From: Eggerthellaceae bacterium
GTDB lineage: Bacteria; Actinomycetota; Coriobacteriia; Coriobacteriales; Eggerthellaceae
Length of the DNA: 5,554 nucleotides
Reading direction: 5' to 3'
NCBI GenBank assembly: GCA_003452695.1
Contig: DMNP01000075.1
Span: 1-5,554, forward strand
Shown here: positions 1 to 5,362 of the stretch, in pieces
How positions within the stretch are numbered: the stretch's first letter is position 1
Layout: every line of letters begins with the position of its first letter
The notes under the pieces: model-generated
Database searches by the model: none
Told to the model about the DNA's origin: nothing
The model's input: the letters and a program-made list of their open reading frames with translations, nothing else
Program-made: the position numbers and the translations under genes

Positions 1-1894
1 GGCGCTGCCCGCCCGACACGCCGCCCGACCCCTCGGATACCAGGGTTTGCATACCTTGGGGCATCTTGCGGATGTCTTCGGCAATGCCCGCTACCTCGGC
101 GGCCTCCCAAGCGTCTTCGATAGTCGCACCCGGAGATGAGAGGACGATGTTGCTTGCCATGTCGCCCATGAAGAGCTTTCCATCCTGAAGCACCGTGCCG
201 ATGTGCCGGCGCAAGCTTCGAAGATCAACCTTCTGCACGTCGTGGGGCCCGTAGAATATGCTGCCGCAATCGGGCGTCTCGAAGCCGAGCAGCAGGCGCA
301 GGATGGTAGACTTCCCGCAACCGCTCTTGCCGACGAACGCCACGTATTCGCCGGGGCGCACCGAAAACGACAGGTCGCGCAAGATGGTGGGGCCATCCTC
401 CCCGTAGCTGAACGTGACGCTCGACACCTCGATGCTGCCGTCGAGCGATTCGACGCTGGGCTTGCTCTCATCGGCTTCGGGTGCCGTCTTCAGGATTGGC
501 GCCACAAGGTCGAGCAGGGGCCTTACTTCAGCGGTTTGCCCTGCAATCGCGGCGAGCTCCGTGAGCGCTACGTTAACCTGGCCGTAGGCCGCATTGAAGG
601 CCATGAAGTCGGCCACGCTCACGCCGGTTTCCGCCGCAAGGTAATAGATGAGCGCATTGCCGAGCAGCGCCACGAACGCCACGAGCGCAGGCAGCGCGCG
701 CAGGGCGGTGGGGCGGTTGTAGACGAGCTCTGCGTAGTCGGAAAAAGCCCTGGCCCATCGGGCGAAAGCCCTCTTCTCGGCGCCGGCGAGCTTGATCTTC
801 GGCATGCCGTTCAGCAGCGCGGCCACCAACCCGGAAAGTCTCGCGTTCGCCCGTTTTGCCTTCTTCTCATAGCCTACGGTGGCATAGGTGATGGAAATCG
901 TGAGCGCCGCTTGAACGACCACGATGAGAAGTGCCGGCACCGCCAAAGCGGGCGCGAAGGCGGCAATCTGCACAACGTAGATGAGCGCGAACAACGCCGT
1001 GAGGCCAGCGCCGAAGATGGCCTTTACCATCCTCTGGACCAGCGCGTACACGTTGCCCAGCCGATTGGAGAGGTTGCCCGCCGAGAACTGCTTGAAAAAC
1101 GTTACCGGCAGCGAAAGGGTGCGGGAGAAAACCGCCGCCTCGGTGATCACCTCCGCCTTCGTGGTCATGCTTGCCGTGACCAAATTACGGCAGATGGTCA
1201 TGAGCACGCCGCATACCGTGGCGCCCAGCAGCAATGCGGCCACGGGCCCGATAAGCCCGACTTGGCCAGAAGGCGCCACCAGCTCGAAGGCGATTTTGTT
1301 CGCCAAGGCTGGCGCCAGCCCAACAAGCGTTACGACCAGCGCCGTCGCAATGACGATAGCGAAGTCGTGGCGGTCGAATACCCCGAAGATGAACGACACC
1401 AGATCGCGCTCCGTAAGCGGCTTGGCCGGCAGGGGCTTGTAAAACAGGAGGGCCTTTTCGCAAATGTGCTGAGCAACGGAGTCGGTCACCTTCACCTTGC
1501 GCCCCGTTGCGGGGTCTGTGTAATAGTAGCCGGAAAGGCCCCTGGGCAGCAGGGCGATGGCCTCTCCCGTGTCGAGGCGGGCAAGCATCGCGCCATACGT
1601 TTGCTTGTGCCAGCGTTGCTCCAGGTGCAACGTGCGGCGCATGGTCGACGTCGGGCGGCAGAGCCAGTCCAGGCGCTCATCGGGGTCTTCCACGCCATCG
1701 GGGATGTCGCCGGGTTCGACTTCCAGATACTTCAGGCAGGTTTTCGCCGCCCTGTCGAATTGCGAATCGCCGTCGAACGAGGCACGCTGTTTCGGGTCGG
1801 ACACGCTGCGGGCAAGCTGCATGTAGGCTTGCTCTTCCATGGCGTCGTTCAGCTTCGCCCGGGTTTCTATTTGCGAGCTTATCCAACTAGTCAT
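1..1894 (-). CDS. NHLM/NHLP-type bacteriocin export ABC transporter, permease/ATPase subunit (ABC2 type), 3' end cut by window edge
   Basis: Inner-membrane permease fused to an ABC ATPase, expected to work with the peptidase-type exporter encoded just upstream. I translated the minus strand from 1894; the frame stays open for 631 codons to the edge. Residues about 85-165 look like the degenerate, Cys-less C39-like domain typical of this subfamily (ALLPRG at 114-119, TDPATGR at 126-132, FYKPLPAKPL at 151-160). Hydrophobic spans follow near 176-196, 212-233, 291-311, 313-337 and 397-420, with the conserved FFKQFSAGNLSNRL at 266-279. The nucleotide-binding domain starts near 485: Walker A VGKSGCGKST 521-530, Q-loop Gln570 in VLQDGKLF, signature SGGVSGGQ 623-630. 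Walker B, D-loop and H-loop lie beyond the edge. The start ATG (1894-1892) overlaps the upstream stop by 8 nt (ATGACTAG) and has GGAG 10 nt ahead, implying translational coupling. Subfamily assignment is from recognised motifs, not a search. Confidence 0.9.
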   Translation of the reverse strand, partial: MTSWISSQIETRAKLNDAMEEQAYMQLARSVSDPKQRASFDGDSQFDRAAKTCLKYLEVEPGDIPDGVEDPDERLDWLCRPTSTMRRTLHLEQRWHKQTYGAMLARLDTGEAIALLPRGLSGYYYTDPATGRKVKVTDSVAQHICEKALLFYKPLPAKPLTERDLVSFIFGVFDRHDFAIVIATALVVTLVGLAPALANKIAFELVAPSGQVGLIGPVAALLLGATVCGVLMTICRNLVTASMTTKAEVITEAAVFSRTLSLPVTFFKQFSAGNLSNRLGNVYALVQRMVKAIFGAGLTALFALIYVVQIAAFAPALAVPALLIVVVQAALTISITYATVGYEKKAKRANARLSGLVAALLNGMPKIKLAGAEKRAFARWARAFSDYAELVYNRPTALRALPALVAFVALLGNALIYYLAAETGVSVADFMAFNAAYGQVNVALTELAAIAGQTAEVRPLLDLVAPILKTAPEADESKPSVESLDGSIEVSSVTFSYGEDGPTILRDLSFSVRPGEYVAFVGKSGCGKSTILRLLLGFETPDCGSIFYGPHDVQKVDLRSLRRHIGTVLQDGKLFMGDMASNIVLSSPGATIEDAWEAAEVAGIAEDIRKMPQGMQTLVSEGSGGVSGGQR

Positions 1895-4043
1895 TGCGCA
1901 CCAACTCCGCATAAGCACCGTTTCGGGCCATGAGCTCTGCGTGGGTTCCGCGCTCGACCACCTTGCCGTAGTCCAGCACGATGATCTCGTCGCAATCGCG
2001 GATGGTGGAAAGGCGGTGGGCTACGACGATGCACGTTATGCCGCGCTCGCGGATGTGCCGGATGACCTCGGCTTCGGTCTGGGCGTCGAGCGCGCTCGTC
2101 GCCTCGTCCAAGATGATGATGGAGGGGTCGACCGTGAGCGCGCGCGCGATTTCCATGCGCTGCAGCTGACCGCCCGAGAAGTTGCGCCCGCGCGGCGCGA
2201 CCATAGACTGGTAGCCGTCCTTACGCGCCGCGATGTCCTGGTGGATTCCCGCATCGCGGCAAGCCAGAATCACCTCGAAATCCTCGATGGACGAATCCCA
2301 CAGCGTCACGTTGTCGAACACGGTATCGCTGAAAGTAACGATATCCTGGTCGACGACGGAAAGCGACCCGCGCAAAAGGGGCCGCGGCACCTGGCCCATG
2401 GGAACTCCGTCGAACTTGACCGATCCCGACCACGGCTCGTAGAGTCCCGAAACGAGTTTCGCGATGGTGGACTTGCCGCTTCCCGACCCGCCTACAAGGG
2501 CAACCCATTGGCCAGGCTCCAGATGAAGGTCGAAGCCCTCGATGAGCGGCGGTTCGAGCGGCGAGTAGCCGAACGTGAGGCCTTCCAAGTCCACGCGCCC
2601 GCTCAGCTTCCCTGGATTCAACCCCTCCGCCTCGGGCGCCTCCTCTCCTTCCTCGATTTCTGCGGGGTAGCGCATGACGTCTTCGATACGCTCGATCTTC
2701 GCCTGCATCTCCTGCACTGCCTGGCCGAGGTCTATCATCTGGTTCATCGGCGCCATGAACGAGGTGAGGAAGCCCGTGAACGCCAGCAAGGCACCCGGTG
2801 TGAAATCGCCCTCCACGATAAGCCAGATCCCCAATACCAGCACGACGATGTTGGCGAGCTTCGTGATGGCTTGGGGTATCGTGCCCAGGTACTCGTTCAC
2901 CCGCGTCTTGTCGGCTGTGATGTCGTAATGAGCTGCCTGGTAGCCCGACCACCGGCTGAAGAAGGTGTCTTCGGCGCCTGCGGCCTTTATGGTCTCGATC
3001 ATCTCCATGCCGTTTACTCTCGTGGAGCACAGCATGCCTTCCGCGTTTGCGCTGGCACGCATTAAATTGAGGCGTTTGGCCGACACGTAACGCGCTGCAA
3101 GGGCGCTGCCCACTATGGACAACACGCCCACAACGGTCAGGGGAATGCTGTAGTCCAGCATGATGACCAGGTAGAGCAGCAGCAGAACCGCGTTTATCAG
3201 AACGGGGGCCAACTGCCCGATGAGCGTGGCTACCACCTTCTCGTTGTCCGATTGGCGCAATTGCAGATCGCCGACCATCCGCTGTGCGTAGAACCCGACG
3301 GGCAAGCGCAGCAGGTGATTCATGAACCGCGCCGACGACACGACGGCCGACTTGCCCTGGATGCTCACCAGGTAGTGGGCGTTGAGCACCGAGACGGCTC
3401 CCGACACGAGAGCGAGCGCAACCATGAGCAATGCCAGATTGCCTATCCATCCCGGATTCTCGCCGCTCAAGATGCGGTCCATGAAAACTCGACCGAGCGA
3501 TGTGGTCGCAATCGCCACGATGGAAACAATCGCCGCGGTCAGCATGATGAACGCGATGGCAGACTTGAACCCGGAAAGCCGATTGAGCGCAAACCGCAGC
3601 GGATTCGGTTTCTCTCCGCATTGTTCGAAAGCATCGGTTGGCTGGAACAGGAGGGCGGTCCCGGCATAAGATGCCTCGAAGTCCGCCAGCGAGACCTTGG
3701 TTTGCCCGCGTGCGGGATCGTTGAGGTACACGCGGCTTCCCTTGAAACCGCTCACGACCACGAAGCTGCCCTGCTTCCAAAGCGCTATGCAGGGCAGGGA
3801 TTCCCCCTTTGCGAGGTCGGCCGCGCTAATCTCGACGGATTCGGCGGACAGGCCATGGGTGCCCGCCGCCATCAAGATGTTTTCGGCCTTCACGCCATCA
3901 CGCGACACCCCGCAGTCTGCCCTCATCTTCTCGAGCGGTACCCAGCGTCCGTAATAGGCCAAGACCATAGCGAGGCAGGCAGCGCCGCATTCCAACGCCT
4001 CCATCTGCATGATCTGAGGAACTTTCGCGACGCCGCTAGCCAT
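1887..4043 (-). CDS. NHLM/NHLP-type export ABC transporter with C39 peptidase domain, permease and ATPase (ABC1 type); catalytic His replaced
   Basis: Full-length 718-residue peptidase-containing exporter; family members normally cut the leader at a double-Gly site while exporting the peptide. Residues 1-140 form the C39 domain: oxyanion Gln13 and catalytic Cys19 in QMEALECGAACLAMVLAYYG, Asp109 in YLNDPARG. The position of the catalytic His, 16 residues before the Asp, is Ser93 (KQGSFVVVSGF; the codon is AGC), so protease activity is doubtful. Six hydrophobic spans lie near 161-183, 200-220, 277-296, 299-318, 392-412 and 414-432. The ATPase looks intact: Walker A GGSGSGKST 518-526, Q-loop Gln566, signature FSGGQLQR 622-629, Walker B IIILDEATSALD 642-653, H-loop His676. 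Start: the first ATG after an in-frame TAA, with a poorly spaced AAGGA about 12 nt upstream; translation may depend on coupling from the gene before. QMEALECGAA resembles the NHLM branch more than the ComA or lantibiotic branches. Confidence 0.95.
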   Translation of the reverse strand: MASGVAKVPQIMQMEALECGAACLAMVLAYYGRWVPLEKMRADCGVSRDGVKAENILMAAGTHGLSAESVEISAADLAKGESLPCIALWKQGSFVVVSGFKGSRVYLNDPARGQTKVSLADFEASYAGTALLFQPTDAFEQCGEKPNPLRFALNRLSGFKSAIAFIMLTAAIVSIVAIATTSLGRVFMDRILSGENPGWIGNLALLMVALALVSGAVSVLNAHYLVSIQGKSAVVSSARFMNHLLRLPVGFYAQRMVGDLQLRQSDNEKVVATLIGQLAPVLINAVLLLLYLVIMLDYSIPLTVVGVLSIVGSALAARYVSAKRLNLMRASANAEGMLCSTRVNGMEMIETIKAAGAEDTFFSRWSGYQAAHYDITADKTRVNEYLGTIPQAITKLANIVVLVLGIWLIVEGDFTPGALLAFTGFLTSFMAPMNQMIDLGQAVQEMQAKIERIEDVMRYPAEIEEGEEAPEAEGLNPGKLSGRVDLEGLTFGYSPLEPPLIEGFDLHLEPGQWVALVGGSGSGKSTIAKLVSGLYEPWSGSVKFDGVPMGQVPRPLLRGSLSVVDQDIVTFSDTVFDNVTLWDSSIEDFEVILACRDAGIHQDIAARKDGYQSMVAPRGRNFSGGQLQRMEIARALTVDPSIIILDEATSALDAQTEAEVIRHIRERGITCIVVAHRLSTIRDCDEIIVLDYGKVVERGTHAELMARNGAYAELVRND

Positions 4044-4080
4044 TGCTGATCCACTTCCTTGGTGTTATGCGCGTCATCAT
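4036..4080 (-). other. 14-codon mini-ORF bridging the HlyD-like and C39 exporter genes
   Basis: The HlyD-like gene ends in TAG (4085-4083). Two bases later ATGATG begins an ORF reading MMTRITPRKWISNG, whose TAG stop (4038-4036) lies 8 nt inside the exporter gene (ATGGCTAG). It has AGGAG 6 nt before the ATG, better placed than the site in front of the exporter itself. The plausible role is to hand ribosomes on to the exporter start, not to make a functional peptide. It may also be chance. Confidence 0.35.
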
Positions 4081-4082
4081 GC

Positions 4083-4565
4083 CTAGCTCCTAACGAGGAG
4101 GTTTATCGGCGCAAGCCGCTCTACCGTTATCTCCATGGAAAACGGCACGTTTTCGGGCAGCTTCGACGTATCGCCTTCGAACGTTATCTGGTAGGCCCAG
4201 TTGTCCTGCATGAGCGCGTCGACCAAGTAATCGCTCGGTGCGATCTTTGCTGCTTCGGCACGCGAGACCGGCAAGGTCGAGATAGTGCTCACTTTTAGGT
4301 TCACGCTGCTGTCGCTTTCCTGGTTGCCCACTTGCACGACGCTGGCTTGGTCGCCCACATGCATCTTCACGATGTCTTTTTCGGGGAGGAAGCACATCGC
4401 CTGCCCGTTTACAACGGCAGCCGTTGTCGGCACGCTCGTTGCAATGGTCCCGAAAAAGGCCCACGCGAGCAGGCCCACGAGCAACGCGGCGAAAGCGGCG
4501 AGCGCCACCCACACACTCGGCGGGGTAACACGCACGCTTTTCTCGAGTTCATCTGCACTATGCAT
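4083..4565 (-). CDS. Short HlyD-like NHLP-system secretion (adaptor) protein lacking the coiled-coil region
   Basis: Likely the periplasmic-adaptor-like partner of the two ABC proteins. The 160-residue product has a short cytosolic N-terminus (1-17), one membrane segment (about 18-38, rich in A, L, V and F) and an extracytoplasmic part. Residues 54-80 (GQAMCFLPEKDIVKMHVGDQ) match the usual HlyD-family pattern of a G-x-A-hydrophobic-P-E-D segment followed by a G-basic/M-V barrel strand. Residues 90-101 (LKVSTISTLPVS) and the ending PFSMEITVERLAPINLLV resemble the C-terminus of NHLM secretion proteins. Those proteins are typically about 400 residues with a long coiled-coil/lipoyl hairpin between the anchor and this region; here that middle is absent without any frame break. 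The start has AAGGAGG (4583-4577) 11 nt ahead. It precedes the exporter gene by 39 nt. Function assignment rests on motif memory and context. Confidence 0.72.
   Translation of the reverse strand: MHSADELEKSVRVTPPSVWVALAAFAALLVGLLAWAFFGTIATSVPTTAAVVNGQAMCFLPEKDIVKMHVGDQASVVQVGNQESDSSVNLKVSTISTLPVSRAEAAKIAPSDYLVDALMQDNWAYQITFEGDTSKLPENVPFSMEITVERLAPINLLVRS
4087..4100 (-). promoter_or_regulatory. Small hairpin that can mask the AGGAG Shine-Dalgarno of the mini-ORF
   Basis: In the minus-strand transcript CTCCT (4100-4096), loop CGTT and AGGAG (4091-4087) form a perfect 5-bp stem inside the last codons of the HlyD-like gene. The AGGAG is the Shine-Dalgarno of the ATG at 4080. A ribosome finishing the HlyD-like gene would melt the stem. 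The pairing is seen directly; the regulatory role is inferred, and a 5-bp stem is only moderately stable. Confidence 0.35.
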
Positions 4566-4571
4566 GTTGCC

Positions 4572-4670
4572 TTAAACCTCCTTCGATGCCCGAGGGAACA
4601 CAGCCCCGGCAGAAGACAAACGCAATGCGGAACAAAATCGCTGATGATGACGTAGAAGAAGCAGGCCCAT
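4572..4670 (-). other. Possible 32-codon small ORF in the STAS/HlyD-like gap
   Basis: ATG at 4670 is preceded by GGAG at 10 nt spacing. It opens a 32-residue frame starting MGLLLLRHHQRFCSALRLSS and ending in KEV-stop; the TAA lies just after the Shine-Dalgarno of the HlyD-like gene. It has no double-Gly leader signature and no family I recognise. It could be a coupling leader peptide or a chance ORF. It covers most of the 168-nt gap, which otherwise shows only a GC-rich palindrome next to the STAS stop. Confidence 0.18.
4577..4583 (-). promoter_or_regulatory. Strong Shine-Dalgarno of the HlyD-like gene
   Basis: AAGGAGG on the minus strand, near-perfect complement to the 16S tail, ends 11 nt before ATG 4565. 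It supports this start and independent ribosome loading after the 168-nt gap that follows the STAS gene. Confidence 0.7.
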
Positions 4671-4708
4671 TATGGCCCAGCTCCACGACGGCTGCCGCCC
4701 GGCTGCTG

Positions 4709-4727
4709 CGCCCCGGGGGCGGCCCCG
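4709..4727 (-). other. GC-rich palindrome directly after the STAS stop codon
   Basis: Starting 6 nt beyond the STAS stop, the minus strand can fold either CGGGG/CCCCG with a 4-nt loop or the palindrome CGCCCCCGGGGCG (4721-4709) as CGCCC/GGGCG with a 3-nt loop. No U-tract follows, so it does not look like a classical intrinsic terminator. It could stabilise the 3' end of the STAS message or lower read-through into the exporter genes. Role inferred. Confidence 0.3.
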
Positions 4728-4733
4728 CGCCTG

Positions 4734-5030
4734 CTACAGGCCGAAAACGCGGGCCAGACCGGTTATCTCGAACACGTCCATGATGTCCTCGCTCACGTTG
4801 GCGAAGCTCGTCGAGCCGTTTGCCACCCTCATGCGCTTGAAGGTGGCGAGGAGCACGCGCAGGCCGGCGGAGGACACGTAGTTGCACTTGGCGAAGTCGA
4901 GGGTGAGCGCCTGCACGCCGGGCAGCTCCCCGTCGAGGAAGGCCGCCAGCTCGGGGGCCGTGTTCGTGTTGATCTCCCCGTTTATGAGCGCGGTGAGCTC
5001 CGTTCCGTTCTTTTCCGTGGACAACTTCAT
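4734..5030 (-). CDS. STAS-domain protein, anti-sigma factor antagonist-like
   Basis: A 98-residue single-domain cytosolic protein of the SpoIIAA/RsbV type. In the family, the unphosphorylated form binds an HATPase anti-sigma kinase and frees a sigma factor or other target; phosphorylation of a conserved Ser blocks this. Here: LINGEINTNTAPEL (15-28, the LxGELD-like first motif), then LTLDFAKCNYVSSAGLRVLL (42-61). Aligned with SpoIIAA (DSSGL), Ser54 in SSAGL corresponds to phospho-Ser58 and the preceding Asp is Ser53. The tail VFEITGLARVFGL (86-98) is the usual final helix, so the protein is complete. The start has AGGAGG (5042-5037) 6 nt before ATG. It is first in the minus-strand cluster, 168 nt before the HlyD-like gene. 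No kinase, PP2C phosphatase or sigma factor is visible in the window, so its partner is unknown. Confidence 0.92.
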   Translation of the reverse strand: MKLSTEKNGTELTALINGEINTNTAPELAAFLDGELPGVQALTLDFAKCNYVSSAGLRVLLATFKRMRVANGSTSFANVSEDIMDVFEITGLARVFGL

Positions 5031-5079
5031 CTGTTTCCTCCTGCTTTAGCTCCATCTCGCCCTCGGCTTGCCGCGCGCC

Positions 5080-5105
5080 TCGCATGCCGGGTTCCGGCGA
5101 TGCGA
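5080..5105 (-). promoter_or_regulatory. Strong hairpin in the 5' leader of the STAS gene
   Basis: TCGCAT and GCCGG pair with CCGGC and ATGCGA around a 3-nt loop, giving 11 bp with one bulged base. The base of the stem lies 49 nt upstream of the STAS ATG, inside the inferred leader. No T-run follows on either strand, so it is not an intrinsic terminator. It could be an mRNA-stability or protein-binding element, or an operator-like palindrome in DNA. Pairing is seen directly; the role is unknown. Confidence 0.45.
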
Positions 5106-5151
5106 TGCCGCGGAAAGCGGCGGGGGCGGGGCCCGGGGGCCTCGGCTTCGA

Positions 5152-5179
5152 TTCAATTATAAGCTCCGTGCTCTATACT
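5152..5179 (+). promoter_or_regulatory. Putative divergent promoter for the plus-strand segment
   Basis: TATACT at 5174-5179 is a 5/6 match to the -10 consensus, with a weak -35 candidate TTCAAT (5152-5157) at 16-bp spacing. It sits about 47 nt before ATG 5226 and interlocks with the divergent minus-strand promoter, the two -10 boxes being 12 bp apart. Confidence 0.4.
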
Positions 5180-5184
5180 GGAGA
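5156..5184 (-). promoter_or_regulatory. Putative promoter of the STAS/exporter cluster
   Basis: A perfect TATAAT lies at 5161-5156 on the minus strand, with a weak -35 candidate TCTCCA (5184-5179) at 17-bp spacing. The start site would fall near 5149, leaving a leader of about 120 nt that holds a very GC-rich tract and the 5080-5105 hairpin. The AT-rich island in an otherwise GC-rich gap supports the call; the poor -35 suggests an activator or another sigma factor. Confidence 0.5.
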
Positions 5185-5225
5185 TAAGAATGCTCATCGA
5201 ACAGGATTGAGGCGAGGCAGCTGCA

Positions 5226-5324
5226 ATGAACGCGTACGATTTCGACGGGACCATCTTTCCCGGCGACTGCTCTATTGGCTTTGCCGTCTGGTGCATGAAC
5301 CGCCACCTTTCAATAAGATACTGA
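5226..5324 (+). pseudogene. Truncated N-terminal fragment of a HAD-family phosphatase
   Basis: ATG 5226 has GAGG 8 nt upstream. The frame reads MNAYDFDGTIFPGDCSIGFA and continues VWCMNRH, the motif I region of HAD-superfamily phosphatases with the nucleophile and acid/base Asp pair in DFDGT (Asp5 and Asp7). In related HAD-IB-like proteins this is followed by roughly 170 more residues. Here the similarity stops after MNRH (residue 27) and the frame ends five codons later (LSIRY-stop). From about 5306 the -1 frame is open (PFNKILRFAES and on) straight into the next gene. I read this as the remnant of a decayed HAD gene whose start signals survive. Alternatives are a sequencing frameshift followed by a deletion, or a short leader ORF. 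Confidence 0.6.
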
Positions 5325-5362
5325 GGTTTGCCGAAAGCGGCGAATTCGCAAGGGAGACTCGC

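Noticed and set aside
203..1933. 576-codon plus-strand ORF
   Set aside because: It lies antisense to the ABC2 transporter, whose Walker A, Q-loop and signature motifs are clear. The plus-strand product is Arg/His/Gly-rich with no domain, as expected of an antisense frame in GC-rich DNA.
1839..3065. 408-codon plus-strand ORF, and 3252-4049 on the same strand
   Set aside because: Antisense to the well-supported C39 exporter; low-complexity, charged composition, no RBS and no recognisable fold.
2221..3780. 519-codon minus-strand ORF in another frame of the exporter gene
   Set aside because: Arg/Gly/His-rich out-of-frame translation of a gene with complete ABC motifs in the main frame.
4666..4675. 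CATAAT on the minus strand as the -10 of an internal promoter for the adaptor gene
   Set aside because: No acceptable -35 at 16-18 bp; the region upstream is a GC block.
4566..4733. Intrinsic terminator between the STAS and adaptor genes
   Set aside because: The hairpins near 4709-4727 are GC-only and no T-run follows on the minus strand.
4586..4783. Plus-strand 65-codon ORF containing a Gly-Gly run, considered as a precursor peptide
   Set aside because: No Shine-Dalgarno on the plus strand, overlaps the STAS 3' end antisense, and the Gly run comes from the GC-rich palindrome. It does not resemble a nitrile-hydratase-like or Nif11 leader.
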